From contig NZ_PDWK01000004.1 of NCBI RefSeq assembly GCF_010093135.1, positions 1 to 64,000 on the forward strand: 64,000 nucleotides of DNA, written 5' to 3'. The translations under genes were made by a program, and so were the position numbers. The stretch comes from Pseudoxanthomonas taiwanensis. GTDB taxonomy: Bacteria > Pseudomonadota > Gammaproteobacteria > Xanthomonadales > Xanthomonadaceae. The notes beneath the pieces were generated by a model. That model saw only the letters and a list, made by a program, of their open reading frames with translations. It made no database searches and was not told the DNA's origin. Shown here piece by piece: positions 1-7,559 of this stretch (within the stretch, counting starts at the first letter, position 1; the number at the start of each line of letters is the position of its first letter).

Positions 1-120
1 AATGACATTGCCCGCCTGCTCAACGGCCGACCGAGGGAAACGCTGGGGTGGAAAACCCCGGAAGAGGTCCTGGCCGAAGAGATGGCGAAATTCTCATCCG
101 GTGTTGCGCTTGCAAGTTGA
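1..120 (+). CDS. IS30-family transposase, C-terminal fragment (cut by window edge)
   Basis: Only the last 39 residues are present, in frame from base 1 to the TGA at 118-120. They contain the phrase RLLNGRPRETLGWKTPEEVL, which is the hallmark C-terminal end of IS30-family DDE transposases (the usual form is LN.RPRKTLGW.TP.E), followed by an EEMAKF..GVALAS tail also typical of the family. The protein would catalyse cut-and-paste or copy-out transposition of its own element. The catalytic DDE residues lie to the left of the window, so activity cannot be judged. Confidence 0.8.
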   Translation, partial: NDIARLLNGRPRETLGWKTPEEVLAEEMAKFSSGVALAS

Positions 121-127
121 GACCAAG
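1..127 (+). mobile_element. Right end of an IS30-family insertion sequence
   Basis: The window opens inside an insertion sequence. Its transposase reading frame ends at 120, and recognisable cas1 sequence begins within about ten bases (near 128), so the outer end of the element lies around 121-128. The inverted repeat cannot be delimited because the left end is outside the window. IS30-family elements normally carry one transposase and create very short target duplications. What is seen directly is the transposase tail and the abrupt change to cas1 homology; the exact boundary is inferred. Confidence 0.7.
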
Positions 128-274
128 GTTCCAGTAGAGCTGGCGCTTGCCGGTCTCGGTGACGTACTCGACCCGCCCGCCATTGACCAGTACCCGGCAG
201 TGCTCGAGGTAATAGAGGTTCGCCCGCTTGGAATGCAGGATCGTCCTGAGATCCGACGGCGACAGCTCGTCCAT
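128..274 (-). pseudogene. cas1: cas1 (type I-F CRISPR integrase), 5' fragment interrupted by IS30
   Basis: Reading leftward from the ATG at 274-272, the first 49 codons closely match the N-terminus of Cas1 from type I-F (Ypest) CRISPR-Cas systems. The characteristic stretches are LSPSDL.TILHSKRANLYYL, then RVLVNGGRVEYVT and a final LYWN. Directly after the LYWN motif, where I-F Cas1 proteins continue with a conserved I-P-A-N-T-T-like stretch, the frame runs into the IS30 element. Cas1 is the integrase that adds new spacers and is usually the first gene of the I-F operon (cas1, cas2-3, csy1-3, cas6f), which here would read leftward out of the window. The active-site Glu/His/Asp residues are in the missing part, so this copy is inactive as it stands unless the element excises. 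An in-frame extension to an ATG at 397 exists, but family length favours 274. The gene is identified from motif memory only, with no search run. Confidence 0.8.
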
Positions 275-418
275 TGCAGCCTCCGCAGCTCCATCGGGGG
301 CTGATGGCGCCAATCCGTTCCGCAGCCCCTCGCGGAAATCATCCGTGCGGAATGTCTCAGAGCGCGCGACGGATGCAAAGTGGGGGGCGCCGGACATCGT
401 CGCCGGCGGCGGGCGGAC

Positions 419-1066
419 TCAGAACACCTGCGGAGGCTCGCCGCCGACGATCACGATGTCGGCCGGACGGCGGGCGAACAGGCCCACGGTGACCACGCCG
501 GGGATCTGGTTGAGCTCGGCCTCCAGTGCCACCGGGTCGGTGATGCGCAGGTTGTGCACGTCCAGGATCCAGTTGCCGTTGTCGGTGACCACGCCCTCGC
601 GCCACACCGGCTGGCCGCCGGTCAGGGCCAGGATGCGGCGGGCCACCAGGCTGCGCGCCATCGGGATCACCTCCACCGGCAGGGGGAACCTGCCCAGCAC
701 CGGCACCTGCTTGCTCGGGTCGATGATGCAGACGAAGGTCTCGCTGGCCTCGGCGATGATCTTCTCGCGGGTCAGCGCGGCGCCGCCGCCCTTGATCAGG
801 CGCTTGTGCGGGTCGCACTCGTCGGCGCCGTCCACGTACAGCTTCAGCGGGCCGGCGGCATTGGCGTCCAGCACCTCGATGCCCAGCGCCTTCAGCCGCG
901 CGGTGCTCTGCTCGGAGCTGGACACCGCGCCGGCGATGCGGTCGCGGATCCGGCCCAGCGCCTCGATGAAGTAGGCCACGGTGGAACCGGTGCCGACGCC
1001 GACGACCATGCCGTCCTCGACGTACTCGATGGCCTTTTCGCCGGCCAGGCGCTTGGCTTCGCTCAT
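419..1066 (-). CDS. rpiA: Ribose-5-phosphate isomerase A
   Basis: Interconverts ribose-5-phosphate and ribulose-5-phosphate in the cytosolic non-oxidative pentose phosphate pathway. The 215-residue protein is the normal length for RpiA. It shows the phosphate-binding loop TGSTVAYF at 26-33, the DGADECD motif at 79-85 with both active-site aspartates, and [11 protein letters not shown] from residue 92, which contains the general base Glu (101). The ATG at 1066 fits the family start. It is followed leftward by a 144-bp gap and the cas1 remnant, and preceded by the EVE gene in the same direction. Identification is secure. Confidence 0.97.
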   Translation of the reverse strand: MSEAKRLAGEKAIEYVEDGMVVGVGTGSTVAYFIEALGRIRDRIAGAVSSSEQSTARLKALGIEVLDANAAGPLKLYVDGADECDPHKRLIKGGGAALTREKIIAEASETFVCIIDPSKQVPVLGRFPLPVEVIPMARSLVARRILALTGGQPVWREGVVTDNGNWILDVHNLRITDPVALEAELNQIPGVVTVGLFARRPADIVIVGGEPPQVF

Positions 1067-1118
1067 GGATGTGCGGATGCGGGATGGAGGATGGGGCAGG
1101 TGGCGCGGCGGGCGCGGG

Positions 1119-1585
<467 letters not shown>

Positions 1586-1589
<4 letters not shown>

Positions 1590-2185
1590 GCGAGCAGGGC
1601 GTCGGGGTTGCGGAGCAGGGTGGCGGTCTCGGTGCAGATCGCGTCGGGCACCACGTCCCAGGCCTGCGGCTCCAGCCGCGGCACCTGCTGCACGTCGAAG
1701 CCGGCGCCGACCAGCCAGGGCGGCGCGGCGCGGCCGAGGCGGAACGCGAAGCTGCGATCATACCAACCGCCCCCCATGCCCAGCCGCTGGCCGGCCGCGT
1801 CGAAGCCCACCAGCGGCATCACCACCAGGTCCATCGCCTCGGCCGGCAGCGCCGAGGCCGGCGCCACGTCCGGCTCGGGGATGCCGTAGCGGTTGGTGAC
1901 CAGCGGGTCGCCCGGGCGCCACGGCGCGAAGCGCAGCAGCCGGTCCGGTTCGTGCAGCACCGGCAGGCAGTAGACCAGGCCCGCCGGCAGGCGCAGCTGC
2001 AGCGCGTGCAGGGCGATCTCGCCGTCCAGCGCCCAGTAGCCGGCCACGTAGCCGCGCGCCGGCAGGAACGGCAGGGCGAGGATGCGCCCGGCCAGCGCGT
2101 CGGCGGCGGCGATGCGGGTCGCCGCGGGCAGTTCGCGGCGGCGTTGGCGCAACTGCGTGCGCAGCGTGGCCCGGTCCTGGGTCAT
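1586..2185 (-). CDS. 5-formyltetrahydrofolate cyclo-ligase
   Basis: Converts 5-formyl-THF to 5,10-methenyl-THF with ATP, recycling a storage or inhibitory folate. The 199-residue form from ATG 2185 has the family pattern. An N-terminal RTQLRQRRREL helix carries basic residues that contact ATP, YWALDGEI follows, and the C-terminal loop GMGGGWYDRSF corresponds to the conserved G.G.G.YDR nucleotide-binding motif. A second ATG at 2200 would add five residues (MPEPP) and is possible. It lies immediately downstream of the 6S RNA gene, an arrangement widely conserved in gammaproteobacteria (ssrS-ygfA), and its stop overlaps the EVE gene. Confidence 0.95.
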
Positions 2186-2299
2186 CGGGGGTTCCGGCAT
2201 GGGGGTGGCCGCATCATCGCGGACCGGGCGCGCCACGCCAAGCCGGGGCCCGGATACGACAACGCCTCCCGTCGGGGGGGAGGCGCTGTCCGGATGAGG

Positions 2300-2483
2300 C
2301 ATTCTCCGCCATGCCGATGCGGCAAAACGACCTTGAACCCGAGGTTCAAGTGGGGAGGCTCAAGAGGCCATCGGGCTTCCCGCTGCGTGGCGGACATGCA
2401 CTCCCGGCCCCATCGCGTCCCCGGTGTCGTTTTTAAGGGACAAGGTGAATGTTTGGCCAGCTGTCGCACACGGCAGAGAACGC
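2300..2483 (-). ncRNA. ssrS: 6S RNA
   Basis: An RNA of about 183 nt that binds RNA polymerase holoenzyme and mimics an open promoter, tuning transcription in stationary phase. On the minus strand the 5' end (from about 2482) reads TTCTCTGCCGTGTGCGAC and the 3' end reads GCGGAGAATGCC. These pair to form the closing stem as in E. coli 6S. The diagnostic conserved block near the 3' half, ACTTGAACC..GGGTTCAAG, is at about 2336-2353. Position between zapA and the 5-FCL gene is the conserved ssrS locus. Ends are estimates to within a few bases. Confidence 0.88.
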
Positions 2484-2490
2484 GGGAGCC

Positions 2491-2496
2491 ATTATA
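2491..2496 (-). promoter_or_regulatory. -10 box of the 6S RNA promoter
   Basis: A perfect TATAAT on the minus strand, 7-8 bases before the inferred 6S 5' end, which is the right spacing for a sigma-70 start. No good -35 hexamer is visible 16-18 bp upstream. Confidence 0.65.
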
Positions 2497-2582
2497 GCCG
2501 CCCGGCCGGGCGTGCCTAGTCCGGGCCGCGTGTTCAGGCAAGGGAATCTGTCGATCCGCGCGGCCGGACGGCCAAGACGTGG

Positions 2583-2894
2583 TCAATCGTGCACGGCCGG
2601 CGCCGGCCCCAGCAGGCCGTCCAGGCGCCTGTTCAGGGTGTCCAGGGTGCGGGCCAGCTCCCGGTCCAGCGCCTCGCGCTCCTGCCGCAGCTGCTGCAGC
2701 TCGTGGGCCAGGTTGAGCGCGGCCAGCACGGCGATCCGGTCCAGCGAGACCATGCGGTTGTTGCCGCGCAGCTCGCGCATGCGCGAATCCAGCAGGCGGG
2801 CGGCCGCCATCAGGCTGTCGCGCTCACCGCTGGGCACGCCCACGGTGTAGTCGCGGTCGAGGATCCGGACTTCGACCGGTTCGGTGGCGCTCAC
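2583..2894 (-). CDS. zapA: Cell division protein ZapA
   Basis: Small cytosolic FtsZ-ring stabiliser that crosslinks FtsZ filaments. The 103-residue protein has the usual head domain (EPVEVRILDRDYTVGVP.GE) and the LLDSRMRELRGNN segment. A long C-terminal coiled coil (HELQQLRQEREALDRELA) then makes the tetramer. The start is a GTG at 2894 whose first bases overlap the TGA of the upstream coiled-coil gene (GTGA, 2891-2894), so the longer open frame upstream is not real. The 6S RNA gene follows 100 bp downstream. Confidence 0.93.
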   Translation of the reverse strand: MSATEPVEVRILDRDYTVGVPSGERDSLMAAARLLDSRMRELRGNNRMVSLDRIAVLAALNLAHELQQLRQEREALDRELARTLDTLNRRLDGLLGPAPAVHD

Positions 2895-3115
2895 GTGTGC
2901 TGCTCCAGCGACTTCAGCCGCGCGATCATGGCCTCCACCCGCGACCGCGCCATCTCGTTCTTGTGCAGCAGCTGGGCGCGCTCGCCGATCAGCTGCTCCT
3001 GCTGCTGGCGCAGGCTGCGGTTCTCGTCGGCCAGGCGCTGGCAGCGGTCGGCCAGGGCCTCGACGCGCGCGGCCAGGGCACGGAGCTGGGCGATGACGTC
3101 GGTGGCGGGGTCCAT
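2891..3115 (-). CDS. Small coiled-coil protein upstream of ZapA (TIGR02449-like)
   Basis: A protein of 74 residues (77 if the GTG at 3124 is used) that is almost entirely heptad-rich helix: LRALAARVEALADRCQRLAD, then ENRSLRQQQEQLIGERAQLL and MARSRVEAMIARLKSLE. This composition and the position directly before and overlapping zapA match the short ZapB-like TIGR02449 family of gammaproteobacteria. It is probably a division-site partner of ZapA, inferred from context. No catalytic motif is present. Confidence 0.8.
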   Translation of the reverse strand: MDPATDVIAQLRALAARVEALADRCQRLADENRSLRQQQEQLIGERAQLLHKNEMARSRVEAMIARLKSLEQHT

Positions 3116-3167
3116 GGCGGCCACGATAGGCAGCGCCCGCCGGCCCGGTCAAGCAGGCCGCCACGGC

Positions 3168-5333
3168 TCAGGCCGGCAGCGCTTCCTGCTGGCGGATGAA
3201 GGCCAAGCACTCGTCGCGGGGCATGGCCGCGGCGATGTAATGGCCCTGGATCTCGTCGCAGCCCTGCTCGCGCAGGAGCTGCAGCTGGCCGGCCGTCTCC
3301 ACGCCTTCGGCGACCACGGTCAGGGCCAGCGAGTGGCCCATGGTGATGACCGTGCTGGTGATGGCCTCGTCGTCCGGGTCGCGGGTCAGGTCGCCGATGA
3401 ACTCGCGGTCGATCTTGAGCGTGGTCAGCGGCAGGCGCTTGAGGTAGGCCAGCGAGGAGTAGCCGGTGCCGAAGTCGTCCACCGCCACACCCACGCCCAG
3501 GGCGCGGCAGGCATGCAGCACGCTGGCGCTGCGCTCGATGTTGGCCATGATCGCGCTCTCGGTCAGCTCAAGTTCGAGCAGGCCGGAGGCCACCCCGGTC
3601 TCGGCCAGGATCCGGGTCAGGGTGCCGGGCAGGTCGCCGCGCAGCAGCTGGATGGCCGAGACGTTGACCGACATGCGCAGGCCGTGCAGGCCGGCCTCGC
3701 GCCACTGGCGCAGGGTGGCGCAGGCCTCCTTCAGCACCCACTCGCCGATCTCCAGGATCAGGCCGGTGTCCTCGGCCAGCGGGATGAACTGGTCCGGCGG
3801 CACCGCGCCCAGCTCCGGGGTGCGCCAGCGCAGCAGCGCCTCGGCGCCGACCACGCGGCGGTCGCGCAGCGAGTAGCGCGGCTGGTAGACCACGGTCAGC
3901 TCGTCACGCTCCAGCACCCGCCGCAGCAGGCTGGTCAGGGTGGCGCGGCGGCGGACCGATTCGTCCATGTCGGCCGAGTAGACCTGCCAGGTGCGGCGGC
4001 CGGCGGCCTTGGCCTGGTACATGGCCGTGTCGGCGTGCTTGATCAGCTCGGTCGGCACCTGGGCGTGGTCGGGGAACAGGCTGATGCCGATCGAGGGGCA
4101 GATGCTGATCTCGTGGTGGTCGCCGAACACCAGCGGCGGCGCGAACGCCTCGATCACCCGGCGCGCGGCGTCCTCGGCCTGCTCCAGCGACTCCACGCTC
4201 TCCAGGACCACGGTGAACTCGTCGCCGCCCAGGCGGGCGACGGTGTGGTGCGTGCCGACCGCCTGCTGCACGCGCTCGGCCGCCGCGCGCAGCACCTTGT
4301 CGCCGGCGGTGTGGCCCAGCGAGTCGTTGACGTCCTTGAAGCGGTCCAGGTCCAGGAACAGCACCGCCACGCGGCCGCCCTCGCGGCGGGCGCGGACGAT
4401 GGCCCGGGCCAGGCGCTCGGACAGCAGGGCGCGGTTGGGCAGGCCGGTGAGCGGGTCGTAGTTGGCCAGGTAGCGCAGCTCCTGCTCGGCACGCTTCTGC
4501 TCGGTGATGTCCGACAGCACCACCACGTGGAAGCTGTGGTCGCCGGCGGCATCCTGGATGCCGTTGTGGCGGACGTGGCAGAGGATTTCCTCGCCGTCGC
4601 TGCGGGTCATCCACAGGTTGCCCTGCCACTGGCCGTGGCGGTCGAACTCCATCTGCAGCGGCCGGGCGTGCTCGCTGCGGCTGTCGGCGTCCAGCAGGGC
4701 GAACGGGCGGCCCAGCACCTGCACGTCGCTGTAGCCGGTGATGCGGCTGAAGGCCGGGTTGACCGCGACGAAGTGCAGGTCGCGGTCCAGCACCGCCACC
4801 GCCTCGCTCATGCTGCGCAGCACCTCGCTGGCGATGCGCCGCTCGGCGTCGGCATGGCGGCTGGCGGTGGTGTCGCGCGCGGTGCCGGCCAGGCGGCGCG
4901 GGCGGCCGTAGTCGTCGCGCTCCACCGTGCGGCCGCGCACCCGTACCCAGATCCACTCGCCGCTGCCGTCCGGGTCGATGCGGTGCTCGGAGGTGAACAG
5001 CGGCTCGGCGCCGCGCAGGTGCGCGCGCAGGCGGCGCAGCACCTGCGGGCGGTCGTACGGGTGCACCGGTGGCAATGCGATGCGACGCGTGGTCACCGCC
5101 AGGCCGGTGCCGCCGCCCGGCTCGCCCTCGTCGCTGTGCAGCAGGTGCAGCTGGCGGCGGCGCAGGTCGAAGTCCCAGAAGTGCTCGCCCGAGCCCCACA
5201 GCGCCAGGGTCAGGTGTTCCTCGCGCGCGCGCAGTGCCTCGGCCTGTTCGGCGTGGCTGCTGCGCCAGTGCCAGAGCAGGACCAGCACCAGGAGCAGCAG
5301 CCCGACGGCGACCGACATCAGTAGCGCGGTCAT
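3168..5333 (-). CDS. Membrane-anchored PAS-GGDEF-EAL protein (c-di-GMP turnover)
   Basis: A 721-residue signalling protein from ATG 5333. It has one N-terminal transmembrane helix (about 5-22), two PAS-like segments (about 40-160 and 170-290), GGDEF (about 300-460) and EAL (about 475-720). The GGDEF motif is intact (ARLGGDEFT), but the RxxD inhibitory site normally just before it reads GTHH, so product inhibition is probably absent. The EAL domain keeps its key residues: EALLRW, NVSA, ELTES, DDFGTGYSSL, KIDREF and EGVE. Both synthesis and hydrolysis of cyclic di-GMP are therefore possible, with phosphodiesterase activity the safer guess. A GTG at 5363 would add ten residues. It stands alone between the zapA operon and the divergent ygfB. 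Confidence 0.92.
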   Translation of the reverse strand: MTALLMSVAVGLLLLVLVLLWHWRSSHAEQAEALRAREEHLTLALWGSGEHFWDFDLRRRQLHLLHSDEGEPGGGTGLAVTTRRIALPPVHPYDRPQVLRRLRAHLRGAEPLFTSEHRIDPDGSGEWIWVRVRGRTVERDDYGRPRRLAGTARDTTASRHADAERRIASEVLRSMSEAVAVLDRDLHFVAVNPAFSRITGYSDVQVLGRPFALLDADSRSEHARPLQMEFDRHGQWQGNLWMTRSDGEEILCHVRHNGIQDAAGDHSFHVVVLSDITEQKRAEQELRYLANYDPLTGLPNRALLSERLARAIVRARREGGRVAVLFLDLDRFKDVNDSLGHTAGDKVLRAAAERVQQAVGTHHTVARLGGDEFTVVLESVESLEQAEDAARRVIEAFAPPLVFGDHHEISICPSIGISLFPDHAQVPTELIKHADTAMYQAKAAGRRTWQVYSADMDESVRRRATLTSLLRRVLERDELTVVYQPRYSLRDRRVVGAEALLRWRTPELGAVPPDQFIPLAEDTGLILEIGEWVLKEACATLRQWREAGLHGLRMSVNVSAIQLLRGDLPGTLTRILAETGVASGLLELELTESAIMANIERSASVLHACRALGVGVAVDDFGTGYSSLAYLKRLPLTTLKIDREFIGDLTRDPDDEAITSTVITMGHSLALTVVAEGVETAGQLQLLREQGCDEIQGHYIAAAMPRDECLAFIRQQEALPA

Positions 5334-5540
5334 GTGCGGCGGGTCCGGCGGCTGGGTCCACACGGGCGGATGCGCGCGGCGACGGACGGCATGGAGGACC
5401 GGTGGATTGGGGAGCTATTCAGGCGAGTGTAGGCACGGCCGCGTGCCGGCGACAAGCCATCCACGGGCGCGGTTGCTACACTGCGCGCATCCGGCGCGGC
5501 GCATGCCCGCCGCGCCCTTCCCGCCGGGAGCCAGGTGCCC

Positions 5541-6086
5541 ATGCAAGAACGGCCCAACCCCCACGAGGTCGCCGCCGCCAGCCGCGAGCTGGGCCTGGCC
5601 GTGTCCGCCTCCGAACTGCACGGTGCCCTGTGCGGCTGGCTGGCCGGGGGCGGGGGCGACGGGGCCGACTGGCTGGGCAGGGAGATGGCCAACCCGGACC
5701 TGCCGGTGCCGCCGCGCGACGGCACCCTGGACCGTCTGCGCCGGGCCAGCGCCGCGCAGCTGGGCGACGGCGACTTCTCCTTCCAGCTGCTGCTGGAGGA
5801 GGCCGACGCGCCGCTGCGCCATCGCGCCCAGGCCCTGTTCGACTGGTGCCGCAGCTTCCTCGGCGGCTTCGGCCTGGCCGCCGGCGCCACCCCGCCGCTG
5901 TCGGAAGAGGGCGACGAGGCGCTCAGGGACCTGGCCAAGCTCGCCGCCGCGCGGGTGCAGGACATCGAGGAGGACGAGGAGGACGAGTCCGCCCTCTCCG
6001 AACTGGAGGAATTCGTCCGGGTGGCGGCGCTGCTGCTGCACGGCGACTGCGTCCTGGGGCCGCGTCACCGCCGCAGCCTGAACTGA
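5541..6086 (+). CDS. ygfB: UPF0149 (YgfB/YecA-like) protein
   Basis: A 181-residue acidic protein of the UPF0149 family, normally encoded directly before pepP. It has the family pattern SELHGALCGWLAGG near the N-terminus, LFDWCRSFLGGFG in the middle and SELEEFVRVAALLLHGD near the end, with an acidic stretch EEDEEDES between. In Pseudomonas YgfB relatives act as transcriptional modulators, but the role here is unproven. A GTG six bases upstream (5535) is an alternative start. The stop is 2 bp before the pepP ATG, so the two are co-transcribed. Confidence 0.92.
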   Translation: MQERPNPHEVAAASRELGLAVSASELHGALCGWLAGGGGDGADWLGREMANPDLPVPPRDGTLDRLRRASAAQLGDGDFSFQLLLEEADAPLRHRAQALFDWCRSFLGGFGLAAGATPPLSEEGDEALRDLAKLAAARVQDIEEDEEDESALSELEEFVRVAALLLHGDCVLGPRHRRSLN

Positions 6087-6088
6087 CC

Positions 6089-7420
6089 ATGCTGCGCGCG
6101 CTCACCGGCATCCCGGCGGCCGAGTTCGCCCGCCGCCGCCGCCAGCTCATGCGCATGGCCGGCGAGGACGCCATCCTGATCCTGCCGGCGGCCCCGCAGC
6201 GGGTGCGCAGCCACGACACCCATTACCCGTACCGCCAGGACTCGGACTTCTGGTACCTGTGCGGCTTCCCGGAACCGGAGGCGGTGCTGGTGCTGGTGCC
6301 CGGCCGCCGCCACGGCGAGGCGCTGCTGTTCTGCCGCGAGCGCGATCCCGAGCGCGAGGCCTGGGACGGCCCGCGCGCCGGCCAGGAGGGCGCGGTGGCG
6401 GACTTCGGCATGGACGACGCCTACCCGATCGACGACCTGGACGACATCCTGCCGGGCCTGCTGGAAGGACGCTCGCGGGTCTACTACCACTTCGGCCGCG
6501 ACGCCGAGTTCGACCTCAAGCTGATCGGCTGGGTCAACCGCGTGCGCGCCCAGGTGCGGCACGGCGCGCAGCCGCCGCACGAGTTCCTCGAGCTTGGCCA
6601 CCTGCTGCACGAGATGCGCCTGTTCAAATCGCGCGAGGAGGTGCGGCTGATGCGCAAGGCGGCCGAGATCAGCGTGCGCGCCCACGAGGCGGCCATGCGC
6701 GCGGCGCGCCCGGGCATCCACGAGTACGAGCTGCAGGCCGAGATCGAGCGCGTGTTCCGCGCCGCTGACGCCTGGCCGGCCTACGGCACCATCGTCGGCG
6801 CCGGCGCCAATGCCTGCGTGCTGCACTACGTGGCCAACAACGCCCGCGCCCGCGACGGCGACCTGGTGCTGGTCGATGCCGGCGCCGAGTACCGCAACTA
6901 CGCCGCCGACATCACGCGCACCTTCCCGGTGGGCGGCCGCTTCAGCCGCGAGCAGCGCGCGCTGCACGACCTGGTCGGCCAGGCGCAGGCCGCGGCGCTG
7001 GCGCAGGCACGGCCGGGTGTGCCGTTCGCGGCCATGCACGAGGCGGCGGTGGCGACCTTGACCGAGGGCCTGCTGCGCCTGGGCCTGCTGCGCGGCAGCC
7101 TGGAGGAGAACATCGCCGAGGGCCGCTACAAGCGCTTCTACCCGCACAAGAGCGGCCACTGGCTGGGCCTGGACGTGCACGACGTGGGCGACTACCGCAT
7201 CGACGGCGAGCCGCGCCTGCTGGAGCCGGGCATGGTCCTGACCATCGAGCCGGGCCTGTACGTCCGTCCCGACGACACCGGCGTGCCGGCCAGGTGGCGC
7301 GGCATCGGCATCCGCACCGAGGACGACGTGCTGATCACCGCCGACGGCCACCGCGTGCTCACCGAGGGCCTGCCGCGCTCGGCCGACGAGATCGAGGCGT
7401 TCATGGCCGCGCGTGGCTGA
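6089..7420 (+). CDS. pepP: Xaa-Pro aminopeptidase
   Basis: Dimanganese M24B peptidase that removes the N-terminal residue from peptides with proline in second position. At 443 residues it is the usual length. The N-terminal creatinase-like domain includes SHDTHYPYRQDSDFWYLCGF. The metal ligands of the C-terminal pita-bread domain are visible in order: LVDAGAEY, ADITRTF, the HKSGHWLGLDVHD block, LTIEPGLY and IRTEDDV. It sits directly after ygfB, as in many gammaproteobacteria. The ubiquinone hydroxylase gene often found next is missing; a CoA-transferase gene follows instead. Confidence 0.96.
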   Translation: MLRALTGIPAAEFARRRRQLMRMAGEDAILILPAAPQRVRSHDTHYPYRQDSDFWYLCGFPEPEAVLVLVPGRRHGEALLFCRERDPEREAWDGPRAGQEGAVADFGMDDAYPIDDLDDILPGLLEGRSRVYYHFGRDAEFDLKLIGWVNRVRAQVRHGAQPPHEFLELGHLLHEMRLFKSREEVRLMRKAAEISVRAHEAAMRAARPGIHEYELQAEIERVFRAADAWPAYGTIVGAGANACVLHYVANNARARDGDLVLVDAGAEYRNYAADITRTFPVGGRFSREQRALHDLVGQAQAAALAQARPGVPFAAMHEAAVATLTEGLLRLGLLRGSLEENIAEGRYKRFYPHKSGHWLGLDVHDVGDYRIDGEPRLLEPGMVLTIEPGLYVRPDDTGVPARWRGIGIRTEDDVLITADGHRVLTEGLPRSADEIEAFMAARG

Positions 7421-7519
7421 AGGCCGGCGCATTGCGCACAAAACGCCGGCCAGGGCAATAAGCCGAAGATCGAAGGACGGGGCGCGCCCCGCGCCGGACC
7501 CCCTCGCGGTGGCGGCCGT

Positions 7520-7525
7520 TACAAT
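7520..7525 (+). promoter_or_regulatory. Candidate -10 box of the CoA-transferase gene
   Basis: TACAAT 35 bp before the ATG in the 139-bp gap after pepP. No convincing -35 element is seen. Confidence 0.35.
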
Positions 7526-7559
7526 CGGCTGTTCCCCTGCGTCTTGCTCCCCCACCACC

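Noticed and set aside
1-400. CRISPR array near the cas1 fragment
   Set aside because: No repeated 28-base units are present in the window; any array would be to the left.
2589-5324. 911-codon open frame on the + strand opposite the GGDEF-EAL gene
   Set aside because: Low-complexity Gln/Ala/Gly/His/Val translation typical of the antisense of a GC-rich gene; the minus-strand frame has clear domains.
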